Shown here piece after piece: positions 25,053-34,520 of a DNA stretch of 64,000 nucleotides. Position numbers and translations under genes: made by a program. The notes below the pieces were generated by a model. It saw only the letters and a program-made list of their open reading frames with translations, ran no database searches and was not told where the DNA came from. Origin of the DNA: Medicago truncatula (lineage: Eukaryota > Streptophyta > Magnoliopsida > Fabales > Fabaceae); contig NC_053047.1 of assembly GCF_003473485.1 (NCBI RefSeq), positions 14,038,001 through 14,102,000 on the forward strand. Direction: 5' to 3'. Position 1 is the stretch's first letter, and every line of letters starts with the position of its first letter.

Positions 25053-26173
25053 GCATGGAGTTTCTTTTTGAAAAATTTAAGGCAGCATGTCACCCCACAA
25101 GAGAACATATGCCTCATTTCTGATAGACATGTGTCGATAAAGAGCGCGTATGATGATCCACAGAATGGATGGCACGATGCTCCGACAAGCCATGTTTATT
25201 GTGTCCGACACATTGCACAAAACTTTATGAGATCATTCAAGGATGGAGAACTAAAGAAGAAAGTTGAATGCATGGGTAAAAATCATATCTCTTTCCACGT
25301 AAATTCGACATTTTATTTGTTTAAAATGACACATCTAACTTTTTTCAAAACAATGCAGGTTACGCCATGAACATCCCTACATTCGAATACTACCGTTCTG
25401 AAATTGCTGTTGCAGACCGAAAGGCTTTAGCATGGGTCGACAATATTCCCAAACAAAAGTGGACTCAATCACATGATGATGGTCGACGATGGGGCCATAT
25501 GACAAGTAACTTGGTAGAGTCACAAAACAACGTGTATAAGGGTATTCGAGGACTTCCGATCACAGCTATCGTGAAAGCATCATATTACAGGTTGGCGGCC
25601 TTGTTTGCTAAAAGAGGACATGAGGCAGCGGCAAGGGTAAATTATGGTGAGCCATTCTCCGAAAACAGCATGAAATATCTCAGGAATGAGGTGATTAAAT
25701 CCAACAGTCATCATGTCACTCAGTTTGACCGGGATCGATATACCTTTTCCGTCCGTGAAACCATCGATCATAAAGAAGGATTGCCAAAGGGAGAATACAA
25801 AGTGGACCTGCAAAATAAATGGTGTGACTCTGGACGGTTTAGAGCGTTACACCTACCATGCTCACATGTCATTGCCGCATGTTCTAGCTTTTGTCACGAC
25901 TACAAGACTTTTGTCGATAACAAATTCACGAATGAGTGTGTATACGCCGTATACAACATCCACTTCGACGTGGTTCAACACCAGACATATTGGCCTAATT
26001 ATGAAGGACCGAAGGTGGTTCCCAACAAGTCAATGCGTAGGGCAAAGAAAGGTCGTCCACCAATTACTCGCATTAGGACCGAGATGGACGATGTGGAAAC
26101 TGAGAGAAGATGCGGTGTTTGTAGGATGCCTGGTCATTCCCGCAAAGATTGCATTAATATTAGACATCAGTAG
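25053..26173 (+). pseudogene. MULE transposase, 5'-truncated
   Basis: Exon 25053-25275 (AWSFFLKNLRQHVTPQE, then ICLISDRH and HVYCVRHIAQNFMRSFKD), a GT-AG intron 25276-25358, and exon 25359-26173, joined in phase at Gly. The LISDRH Asp and the Glu of NLVESQN are present, but the N-terminal half with the first catalytic Asp is missing. A SWIM-like zinc finger (near 25825-25885) has CDSG where CxCG is expected, so one zinc ligand is lost, though PCSHVIAAC remains. A CCHC knuckle (CGVCRMPGHSRKDC) closes the protein. It lies divergent from the PMD gene. The element should depend on a transposase from elsewhere. Confidence 0.85.
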
Positions 26174-26212
26174 AAATTTAGTCTTTATTTTGTTTATAGG
26201 ATGTCTAGTGAT

Positions 26213-26239
26213 TAATATTATTATTATTATTAATATTAA

Positions 26240-26279
<40 letters not shown>

Positions 26280-26280
26280 T
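26213..26280. repeat. (ATT)n microsatellite in the MULE
   Basis: An imperfect ATT run just after the transposase stop codon. Confidence 0.85.
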
Positions 26281-26299
26281 ACGAGAAAAAATTAAAAAA

Positions 26300-26480
26300 A
26301 AAATCACATAAACTAACCCGCAAGTGGGGCTTGCGGGGTGTATTAAAAACATTTTAAAAAAATTAAGCATACCCCGCAAGTGGGGGTAGCAATCTATTTA
26401 TTTTAAAAAAAAAAAAAAATTCATACCCCGCAAGTGGGTACCAAGGTACCCCGCAAGTGGGGGTTGCAAGGTACCAGAAA
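26300..26480. repeat. Right subterminal repeats of the MULE
   Basis: CCCGCAAGTGGGGCTTGCGGGG near 26318 and further ACCCCGCAAGTGGG words near 26371, 26425 and 26448 mirror the left end. Confidence 0.7.
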
Positions 26481-26709
26481 ATTCTGAAAAGTAGGGCATT
26501 TATGCAATTTTTTTCAAAAGTGGGGCATTTTTGTATTTTTGGAATTAAATAAGGGCAGAAAAAAAAAAATTTCGTTAAATTGTGGTCATATGAATTTTAT
26601 TTGTTCACATGCAAATCAATCCAAATAAAAGTTGCAGATTGGTCCAACAAAATAAAATAAAACCCACAAAAATGAATTTTATTGTACGTCTTTAGATATC
26701 CTTTTGTCG

Positions 26710-26799
26710 GTCCTCGTGAGCTTAACTCAGTTGGTAAGGACAACGCATAATATATGCAAGTTTCGACGTTCAAACTCTGGCCACCAAAAAAAAATATAT
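26710..26799 (+). mobile_element. tRNA-derived SINE 1 with 14-bp TSD
   Basis: A-box CTTAACTCAGTTGG and a decayed B-box ACGTTCAAACTCT, ending in an A tract. The perfect TSD ATATCCTTTTGTCG is at 26696-26709 and 26800-26813. The duplicate segment has the single uninterrupted target at 31946-31959. Confidence 0.9.
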
Positions 26800-27373
26800 A
26801 TATCCTTTTGTCGAAATCTCTCAAATCGAATTTCAGTAAAAAAAGGCGTTTGAAAAGAAAGAAAAAGAGATGAATTGGATTTTTAAAAACGGCATTTAAT
26901 ATTGCATATCATGCAATAATATCATAAAACAAGTGTTTTGGTGGTCAAAATGCATAGAAGCAATCAATATGTCGCGGGTTTGAAATCCTTGCAGGGAATT
27001 TTTTTCGTAAACATTTTATAAACCCATCAAAAAAGACGGGATTAGGGTTAATCTGTTTAAGATTTATATATATTAAGATAAGATAAGATAAGATTAATAA
27101 GAGGTGTTATATTAATCTTTTGGCAAATGCTAATTTTTTTAATGAGACTTAGTAAGAGATTTTTTTTTTTTGACAAAAAGACTTAGTAAGAGATGTTATA
27201 CTAGAGTGCAAATACATCAAAATTAAACCCAACAACTTACTATTTAAATCTTCAGATCCTATGACTTTTTGCACACCCCTGTTGAGCATTGTTATGCATA
27301 AATAGCTAATGTCTACACACATGCAAAAGTTCTTGCATAGAAGAAGACTCTACATAGGAAATGATAGAGAGAT

Positions 27374-28368
27374 TTAAAGAAATTCTGAATTAATCCCTGG
27401 ACCTTTTCCCGTACTAAGATCTGATCTTCTTCGTCCACCTCTTCCCATACTAAGATCTGATCTTCTTTGTCCACCTCTCCTAATGATCAAAGTGCTGATA
27501 AGTTGCTACAAGAAAAAGAGAATACAAATCAGAATGTGTTAATACCTTGCTGATATAGATAAAGATTGTTTGGAGCCAAAATTCGATTTTGGATTTTCCT
27601 AAATGATTTGTGTTTAACCTCATTAACTACTTAATCTGAACGACTGTCCCCGTGAAATTAACTCAGTTGGTAAGGACAATGCATAATATATATGTAAAGT
27701 CCGAGGTTCGAACCCTGGACACCACAAAAAAAAACTTAATCTGAATGACTTGTTCTATAAGGTTGATTCCACCTATTCAACAACATACTAACATTTAGTA
27801 TTAACAAATTTTAGTTGTTCAAAATAGTCATAATAACTAAACTATTTTTTTTTTTTTTTGAGGGAAATAACTAAACTAATTATAAATGTGTTAAAAATAT
27901 CAACTCTTAATTTTGTTTATTCATTTTAGTTTTGCCAAATTAATTATTATTTTTACTTACAAGATGATACTCATAGAAGAAATGAATACCCAAAAAAAAA
28001 AAAACATTAATCATCTCAAATTAAAAAGAAAGAATTCAGTCAAAAAAATTAAAAAAGAGAGAAATGCTTACAAAACTTTGACCATCACTCGTTGAACATT
28101 CTTTTTGTTCTGCACATGCAAGAACTTTGCCATCATCATTACTTTCAAGATCCTCTTCTGCATCTGAATGAGCTTCTACTTCATCATGTTCTTTTTTGTT
28201 TGCTTCAATTTCAAACCCTAGACATTTGAAGAAAGTTCCAAGGAATTTTTGGAGTAATGAACATGGATGGTAAAGATAAAAAGTGGCACTCCTCTCATTT
28301 GTAACCTCTTCTTCTTGATTTGGTGATATTTCTTCCATTGTTCTTCTTGACTCTTCTTTGTGTCCCAT
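27374..28368 (-). CDS. Probable plant elicitor peptide precursor (PROPEP-like), two exons
   Basis: Exon 1 is 28368-28072 (99 codons) with donor GTAAGC; exon 2 is 27505-27374 after TTGTAG; the phase is 0 and the protein 142 residues. The N-terminal part has PCSLLQKFLGTFFKCLGF (about 35-52), like the amphipathic segment of Arabidopsis PROPEPs (KCLGL type), then an acidic linker (about 58-80). Exon 2 is basic, with two related units, RRSDLSMGRGG and RRSDLSTGKGPGIN. The second fits the S-S/T-G-K-G...N ending of Pep peptides, which act outside the cell through PEPR receptor kinases to amplify immunity. There is no signal peptide, as usual for PROPEPs. Unusually, four residues (SEFL) follow the conserved Asn. 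The intron holds a SINE. Family assignment is from motif memory, not a search; another small basic peptide family is possible. Confidence 0.7.
27646..27733 (+). mobile_element. SINE 2 in the PROPEP intron
   Basis: GTCCCCGTGAAATTAACTCA (A-box) and GAGGTTCGAACCCTGG (consensus B-box), then an A tail. TSD ACTTAATCTGAACGACT (27629-27645) and ACTTAATCTGAATGACT (27734-27750) differs at one site. The copy-2 intron is uninterrupted here (near 33237). Confidence 0.9.
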
Positions 28369-28752
28369 TCTTGTGCTTTAATTGCTATTCAATGTGTGTT
28401 TCAGGTAGGTTGGCAGACTTATTAATAAGTACCTTACCAATCTTTCATCAATAGTGCATTTTGTCTATTGTATTATAAAAAATATTTTTGTCTCATAAAA
28501 ATTGTCATATTAATAAGTACCTTAAGAATGTCACTTTTAACACTTATTAATATGTTAACACTTTCAAGTTAACACCCCTGCAACCGACTTTGCTCTTTGC
28601 AATTTTCATCATGGTTGGCCATGGGGACCTCCAATTGTATTTTGCATTAAGAAAATTTGTATTGGAAATGCAAAATTGTTGATATTTATGGAAAGACATA
28701 CTAGTTGCTTGCCTCTAATCGCATGAAATTTTTCATAGAAAGCATTGAAGAA

Positions 28753-28886
28753 GTCCCCTTGAGCTTAGCTCAGTTGGTAGGGACAAATGCATAATATATG
28801 CAGGGGTCGATGTTTGAACCCCAGACACCCCACTTCTTCACATTAAAAATGTGCGAACTTCAACCATTAGACTACCCGATAAAAAA
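28753..28886 (+). mobile_element. SINE 3 with 15-bp TSD
   Basis: GAGCTTAGCTCAGTTGGTAG (A-box), GTTTGAACCCC (B-box), then a longer tail ending in GATAAAAAA. The perfect TSD GAAAGCATTGAAGAA is at 28738-28752 and 28887-28901. It has the same head as SINEs 1 and 2 but a longer 3' region. Confidence 0.88.
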
Positions 28887-28901
28887 GAAAGCATTGAAGA
28901 A

Positions 28902-29486
28902 GTCATAAAAGCAATTCTAGCTACTACCCCTTTGACTGAATCTAAAAGAGTCAGATGCATTAACTAACGCATTGAATATAGTTTACCACCATTTACTTAG
29001 TTTGCAAAAAAAATTGACCTTTTACTTACAAAGATGTTTAATGGACACCTATTTTTTTTTTCATACATCTGCGATTTGATATTTGGTTAATCATATGTGA
29101 AATTATGATTTATTATATGACTAATTTAATTTGCATTGCAGTTTGTGGTCAACTCAATTAACCACAATTTGTTTCTGAATTGAGTTAACCATACATGGTT
29201 TTGAAGGTGTTATTCAAATATCTAATGGGTTTCTATGAAACTTTTAAAGAGTGTTTTAGGGTTAATCGTTAGCATTTTCCTTTTGTTTTATTATCTTCAT
29301 ATGTTTTGTGATGACAAAGGATGGATTGGTGTAATTTAAATATTCACAGAGTAAAATGTGAAGCTTGTTGCTTATATAACGTGTTGGAACACCGGTGTTA
29401 AGTTGGAAATAAAGTTAGAATGTTGAAAAGTTAAACATCAAGTAACAAGATTTCAATTTAGTTTGTGTGCAAATTGAAAAAATGGT
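28902..29486. other. Intergenic, nothing recognised
   Basis: No coding frame or element end supported. Between 29160 and 29200 the word pair GAGTTAACCAT / AACTCAATTAACCAC forms a loose inverted repeat. Confidence 0.4.
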
Positions 29487-29664
29487 TAGTGTTAACTTGT
29501 GCCCTTAGGGCACAAGTTAAGAAATAAAGAAAAAAGAAATATTCGTTTAAACTTTGTACATTTAATTCATTAAAACATTAAAGATTAAGTCTAATACACA
29601 CATTCCAATACATTATTTCTAAATTTGGCTTCTAAACTTGTGCCTCTTAAGGGCACAAGTTAAA
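29487..29664. mobile_element. MITE with palindromic AACTTGTGCCC ends
   Basis: The left end GTTAACTTGTGCCCTTAGGG and the right end CTTAAGGGCACAAGTTAA are each near-palindromic and inverted to one another. A related element is at 37600-37778. Confidence 0.65.
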
Positions 29665-30496
29665 ATTTCCCTAAAAATAATAGTTATATTATTATTTTAT
29701 ATTCATCCATATCACATCACATAATTTTAGCTTGTTGCATGTGATAAGATTGAGAATCTAACCGAATGTCCTATTTTTCCTCTGTTCATATTCAATTTAT
29801 TTGTTTCCTCCACTTGTGTGGGTTAGTTTCCTTTTGATCTTTTCCCCAATAGTTGAACTAGTTGGCATTTTTTTTTTTTTTTTTTATCTTATGATCCGCA
29901 AGAATTTTCAAATTAATTGGCTGCATAATCGTAGATAAATTCAATTACAAAATATTTATATAAATAGAGCACACCATTTAATACAAAAATCACAATAAAA
30001 AGTTATATTGAGTTATCGATAACTCTTTCTCTCTTCTCCTTATTTCTTTATTCTCTTTTGAGATTAAGAATGATGTTAAAACATAAACTTGTCTCTTGAT
30101 ATTATACCTTTTGATAATTTTCTAAAGTTAGAGGTATCTCAATGCATTCTCTTTAGGCTGTTTTATTTTGTTGTTGTTTCATTGGCTTTTTGAGGGTTTT
30201 AGTCTAGTCCCTTACTTATATATATATTTTCCCTTTTTTAATAATATATATTGAGTAGGCGCTAGATAAATAGAGTTTTAGTTAGGTACCAACTTAGTTG
30301 AAATGTTTCTGATTCTTCTTGATATCTAACTTATATGTTGGCTTATCAGAAAATAAAATAAAAAATCTGCATTCTCTTTCAATATCAATATACTAAAAGA
30401 AATTGTTTTTAGAAGCCAAATTTTACTTTGCCAAATTATTGATCTGCTTCCATTGTTCAAATAAAAATTGATTCAACAAAAAGTACCCCAAATATT

Positions 30497-30785
30497 GAGA
30501 AAATGATTCAATAAATGGGTACACAAAATTTTGTGCATAGGAAACGGTAGTTGATAGGCCGTCTTTCATGTACAGAATTTGCTGTACTTTTTTATTGAAT
30601 CATTTTCTAAGTTTGTGATGTTATTATAATCAATACAATGTTAATAGTATTTGATTATTCAAACATCATAGACTCAGAAAATGATTCAAGAGTACATCAA
30701 AATTTGTGCATAGAAGATGGCTGATGATAGACCATCTTTTATGTACAAAATTTAATGTACTTTTTTGTTGAATCATTTTCTAAAT
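30497..30785. repeat. Two tandem foldback units with AGAAAATGATTCAA arms
   Basis: Unit 1 (30497-30608) and unit 2 (30676-30782) each begin GAAAATGATTCAA and end TTGAATCATTTTCT, with TTTGTGCATAG and GTACTTTTTT inside, so each can form a hairpin. They are direct repeats about 175 bp apart. Probably a small foldback MITE duplicated in tandem. Confidence 0.7.
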
Positions 30786-30820
30786 ATGTGATATTCTAAT
30801 AGTCAATATTTTTAATAAAA

Positions 30821-30977
30821 GAGAAATGATATTTTTCTAACAATTTTTTGACAACTTTATCTCTCATACTCACATTATCTTTCTTATTCTCTCTCTATTA
30901 TTTTTTACCAATCAAAGAAGAGAAAACCAAAGTTGTCCAAAGAGTTGTACTAAAATGTTGTTCAAATATCACTACTC
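30821..30977. mobile_element. MITE (GAAATGATATTT ends), copy 1
   Basis: Ends GAGAAATGATATTTTTCTAA and TTGTTCAAATATCACTACTC are inverted. The CTCATACTCACATTAT core is shared with 31321-31507; an inverse relative lies near 62390-62575. Confidence 0.6.
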
Positions 30978-31320
30978 TTAATAAAAAGTGTATCCCAAAA
31001 TTTGAAATGATGAGATCTACTTAAGAGAAAATTCTCTAAGTGAATCGTAGCTCGTTTAGTGAATCGACTTTTCTTCACCTTAAAATAATGTCATGGCTGT
31101 ACTCAAAAAGTCATTAAACTACCATAGCCCGCTAAGAGAAATTGTGAGTTGGTAAATCTTCAAATCTTGCTGTTCAAAACTTCAAACATTATGACTTGAA
31201 TTCACTAAGCCATCCATCTGCTTGCTTAGTGAGTTGTCCATATTTTTTCTTCCAAAATTTCTTCCTTGAACTTGCTAAGCCAATCTTACTTCAAAATTTT
31301 AAACCAATCAAGTTTTGAAG

Positions 31321-31507
31321 AAGAGAAATGATATTTCAACATCCATTTGGTAACAACTATTGTGACAACTTTCTCTTTCATACTCACATTATTTTTTACT
31401 TGATCTCTCTATTGATATGGTTTCCGTGTCAATACTACTTTTTCTTTGTAAATTATGGTTGTCAAATAGGTTTTCATCAAATTAATTATTCAAATAACAC
31501 TCATCTT
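31321..31507. mobile_element. MITE (GAAATGATATTT ends), copy 2
   Basis: AAGAGAAATGATATTTCAAC at the left, TATTCAAATAACACTCATCTT at the right, TTTCATACTCACATTATTTT inside; same family as 30821-30977. Confidence 0.6.
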
Positions 31508-31733
31508 CAAAGAAATCTTTTGGACATAAAAAATTTAATAACCTAATGCGATCTATAAACATCAAAATCCTTTGTATTATATACTACTACATGTAGCAAA
31601 AAAAAAAATATTTTTTTTATAGGAATATGTAGCAAATCTTAAATCGTGGTAATATATATGAATTTTATTTGTTCACATGCAAATCAACCAATCCAAATAA
31701 AAGTTACAAGTTTGTCTAACAAAATAAAATAAA

Positions 31734-31903
31734 GAAAGTTTCTCTTTAGGCCACTGGTATCTCTAACGCCTCCTAAATAAACATAAGAAAGTTATCTATC
31801 GAATGTACGTTTTTCAAAAAAATATACATCCAGTAAATACCTATCAAATGTGTATTTAAAGTGCCTTAGAGATACTGGGGAAGTCTAAAAAAAACCGCCC
31901 TAC
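31734..31903. mobile_element. MITE private to duplication copy 2
   Basis: Inverted ends GGCCACTGGTATCTCTAA and TTAGAGATACTGGGGAAGTC. The flanks AATAAA on the left and AATAAAA on the right fit a short TSD, and copy 1 reads straight through (near 26655). Confidence 0.7.
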
Positions 31904-32329
31904 AATAAAACCCAAAAAAATGAATTTTATTGTACGTCTTCGGATATCCTTTTGTCAAAATCTCTCAAATCGAATTTCACTAATTTTTTTTCACCACATA
32001 TAAAATTTAATGGTTATTTATTTCCTTATTAGTAAGAAGTGTTATATTAATTTTTTTAAATGAGACTCAGTAAGAGATGCTATACTATTTAAATTGAACC
32101 CAGCAACTTACTATTTAAATCTTCAGATATCAGATCTAAAGTGAGAATTGTCATGCATAAATAGCTAATAATTTCAACACACATGCAAAAGTTCTTACAT
32201 AGAAGAAGATTTTACATAGGAAATGATAGAGTTTTAAGGAAATGCTGAAATATTAGAGAAAGCAAATCACTAGACTAAATTAGTACATGAGAAATAACTA
32301 GCTTTGAGATATTTGTGAGCAAGGATTAA

Positions 32330-33739
32330 TTAATTAATCTGTGGACCATCTCCCTCGCTAATAACTGATCTGCTTCTGCTATTTTCCTGTTTGGAAAAGA
32401 GAATACAGGGTTAAAGTTGATAATAGAAACTGCAAAAAATAAGGAGGAAAACAAATTAGCATGAAATTATAGTCACTTATAAAGTGGCATTATATGGTAC
32501 TGTTATTTTTCGTATTTAAAAATTCACAATCAGGTTGCTATCTTTAAGACGTTTCACGACATTACCTAATTTTGTGCAAGGTAAACTAACAACCGCATAA
32601 AGAATGAGTGGGACGAGCTCTCCTTTTATATAGAAAGTTCGTAAAAAAAAAAAGAGTGACTTAAGGATTAAGTCAACTTAATCCTTAAGCTAGCACATTT
32701 CTGTTTCTTAGTTGGATTATCCGAAAAATTCTGGATCGTAACAAATTTATTTATTACGCGTGTAACGAATAATGATTAGAATAATTAATTCATTTTACAG
32801 TCATAAACGATATATATCTTTTTGACCCTAGCCCGGCCAGTCGGATGGCGGCGGCGGCTTCGTCACGCACGTGATATATATGTTTTTCTAAGTGCTCTCC
32901 CGTTCTCAAAAGGGATATCCCAAGGGCACACCTTTGGAGGTCATCCCACCCTTATATAAACACTTGCTAGTTAGTGTGGCTCACCAATATAAGATATTTT
33001 TAAGTCACACACACTAGTTCTTACCTTATGTTTTTCTATCCAACTTCCACTAGAATTAACTAGTGTTCCAACGCCTGAGTCAAAAAATTTAGAGATCAAA
33101 GAAGGTTGCATTTTTATTTTGTCTTAACCCTTCGAAATTTTTTAAAAAAAGGACGTCGTATACTAGAGAAAGATATGTCCCAATCAGAATTTGATTTTGA
33201 GTTTTTCTAAATGATTCGTGTTTAACCCATTAACAATTTAATCTAAATCATTTGATTTTATATGGTTGATTCTACCTATTCAATAACATACTAACAATTG
33301 TTAGTGACAAATTTTATATAATCATAATAACTAAACTAATTATAAATGTGTTAAAATATCAACTCTCAGTTTTTTTTTTCATTTTAGTTTTGCCAAATTA
33401 ATCTTTTTCTTTTTTACTCACAAGATGATACTCATTGATGAAACAAGAAATGGGATCAAAGAAATGAGAAATATATGAATATCAAAAAAACTTTCATCAT
33501 CTCAAATTAAAAAGAAAAGTAAAAAAAAAAAATTAAAAATTAGAGAGAAAAGCTTACATGTTCACTTCTTGCTTTGCCATGTTTAGTTCCAAGATCCTCT
33601 TGATCATGTTCTTTTTTGTTGTACATTTGAAGAAAGTTCCAAGGAATTTTTGGAGTAAAGAACATGGATGGTGAAGATAAAAAGTGGCACTCCTCTCATT
33701 TGAAACCTCTGCTTCTTGATTTGGTGATGTTTCTTCCAT
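32330..33739 (-). pseudogene. PROPEP-like gene copy 2, frameshifted
   Basis: Exon 1 starts at 33739 (MEETSPNQEAEVSNERSATF) and keeps the PCSLLQKFLGTFFKC segment. Relative to copy 1 a net 19-base loss follows FFKC (near 33622), and a further in-frame 24-base loss occurs soon after. The 19-base loss shifts the frame so that it ends at TAA (33554-33556), across the conserved GTAAGC donor. In copy 1's frame the donor and the acceptor at 32387-32389 would join in phase 0. Exon 2 (32386-32330) then reads ENSRSRSVISEGDGPQIN followed at once by a stop, ending exactly at the conserved Asn. So the peptide exon looks preserved while the link to it is broken. The upstream ATG used in copy 1 is also out of frame. 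Confidence 0.65.
32663..32689. repeat. Hairpin TAAGGATTAAGT/ACTTAATCCTTA
   Basis: 12-bp arms with a 2-base loop, nearly perfect, within the intron insertion of PROPEP copy 2. It may mark an element end. Confidence 0.5.
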
Positions 33740-33939
33740 TGTTCTTCTTGACTCTTATTCCCATTCTTGTGCTTTAATTGCTATTCGATGTGTGTTTCAG
33801 GTGAGTTGGTAGGCTTATTAATAAGTACCTTACCAATCTTTCATCAATGGTGCATTTTATCTATTGTACTATAAAAAATAATTTAGTCTCATAAAAATTG
33901 CCACATTTGTAAAAAAAAAAAAAAAAAAAAAGAAATTAG

Positions 33940-34520
33940 GGTTATATATATTTTTTATCACTATAAATATATCAATTTTTTGTTTTACTTCCCTTAAAAT
34001 TTTCCTTAAATTAACCCACATGGGTTGGTCTAGTGTATTGGCTTGACACTTGGGAGTGTGCTCCTCCTCGAGGTCTCAGGTTTGATCTTCATTGGTGTCA
34101 ATTTGAGATGAGCTAATTTAGCTTCTTTTTTTTTTTTTTTTTAAATTCCTTCAATTTCTAGTCTTCCAAAAGTTTTCAATCACCACTTTAGATCCATCCT
34201 TTTAAGTCAACTCATGTGTAAACTTTCTTATTTCTAAATGAAATTTTACAAGAATATTATAAGAATCTCTCCGCAAAAAATTTGGAATTTTGTTTTTAAT
34301 AAAATATTAATTGAATATGAATTTTTCTGTTTTTTACGCTTAAAAGTTCATATTTAATTCATATTTAATTTATATTTGGTTAAAAAATTCTAAATTTTTT
34401 TGGGAGAGATATTTACTATATTTATCACATTTCTGCGCACTTTCATTAAAAAATATAAAGGATACACATGAGTTGATTTAAAAGTAGAGACTAAGAGTTG
34501 TGATGAATTTTTTTTATTAG
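33940..34520. mobile_element. Decayed Mutator-type MITE (family of 21009)
   Basis: AGGGTTATATATATTTTTTA, then AAATATATCAATTTTTTGTTT and, later, CAATTTCTAGTC follow the order of the 21009 element. A SINE-like unit (34010-34142) interrupts it. Confidence 0.5.
34010..34142 (+). mobile_element. SINE-like unit within the decayed MITE
   Basis: GGGTTGGTCTAGTGTATTGG (A-box-like), GTCTCAGGTTTGATCTTC (B-box-like) and a T-rich 3' end. Same layout as the unit at 4612 (GTGTGCTCC and GTCTCAGG words). The host element resumes at TTAAATTCC. Confidence 0.5.

Larger units (their letters stand above)
22209..26573. mobile_element. Mutator-like element (MULE) carrying a PMD gene
   Basis: A 4365-bp element with TIRs of about 150 bp: left GAAATTTTTTTTTTTTGCCC..., right ...GGGCAGAAAAAAAAAAATTTC. 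The flanks are a perfect 9-bp TSD GTTAAATTG at 22200-22208 and 26574-26582, as expected for MULEs. It carries a disrupted PMD gene on the minus strand and a 5'-truncated transposase on the plus strand, arranged divergently. The related empty site (CTTAAATCG) is at about 31638-31646 in the duplicated segment. Confidence 0.92.
26583..28515. repeat. Segmental duplication, copy 1 (PROPEP-bearing)
   Basis: Collinear with about 31647-33910. Shared landmarks include TTTATTTGTTCACATGCAAA, ATTTTATTGTACGTCTT, AATCTCTCAAATCGAATTTC, AACTTACTATTTAAATCTTC, ACATGCAAAAGTTCTT, the PROPEP exons and AATAAGTACCTTACCAATC. The homology also reaches left of the MULE (20968-21008 and 21501-21522 versus 31540-31600). 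Copy 1 has gained SINEs, the LINE and the MULE. Confidence 0.85.
31540..33910. repeat. Segmental duplication, copy 2 (PROPEP pseudogene-bearing)
   Basis: Collinear with copy 1 (26583-28515, plus fragments left of the MULE). It lacks the MULE, SINE 1 and SINE 2 but has gained a MITE (31734-31903) and about 700 bp of unassigned sequence in the PROPEP intron (about 32440-33170), which includes a G/C-rich patch near 32827-32875. Confidence 0.85.

Noticed and set aside
26710-28886. tRNA genes suggested by A and B boxes
   Set aside because: The units have A tails and target-site duplications, and the empty sites are visible; they are SINEs, not functional tRNA genes.
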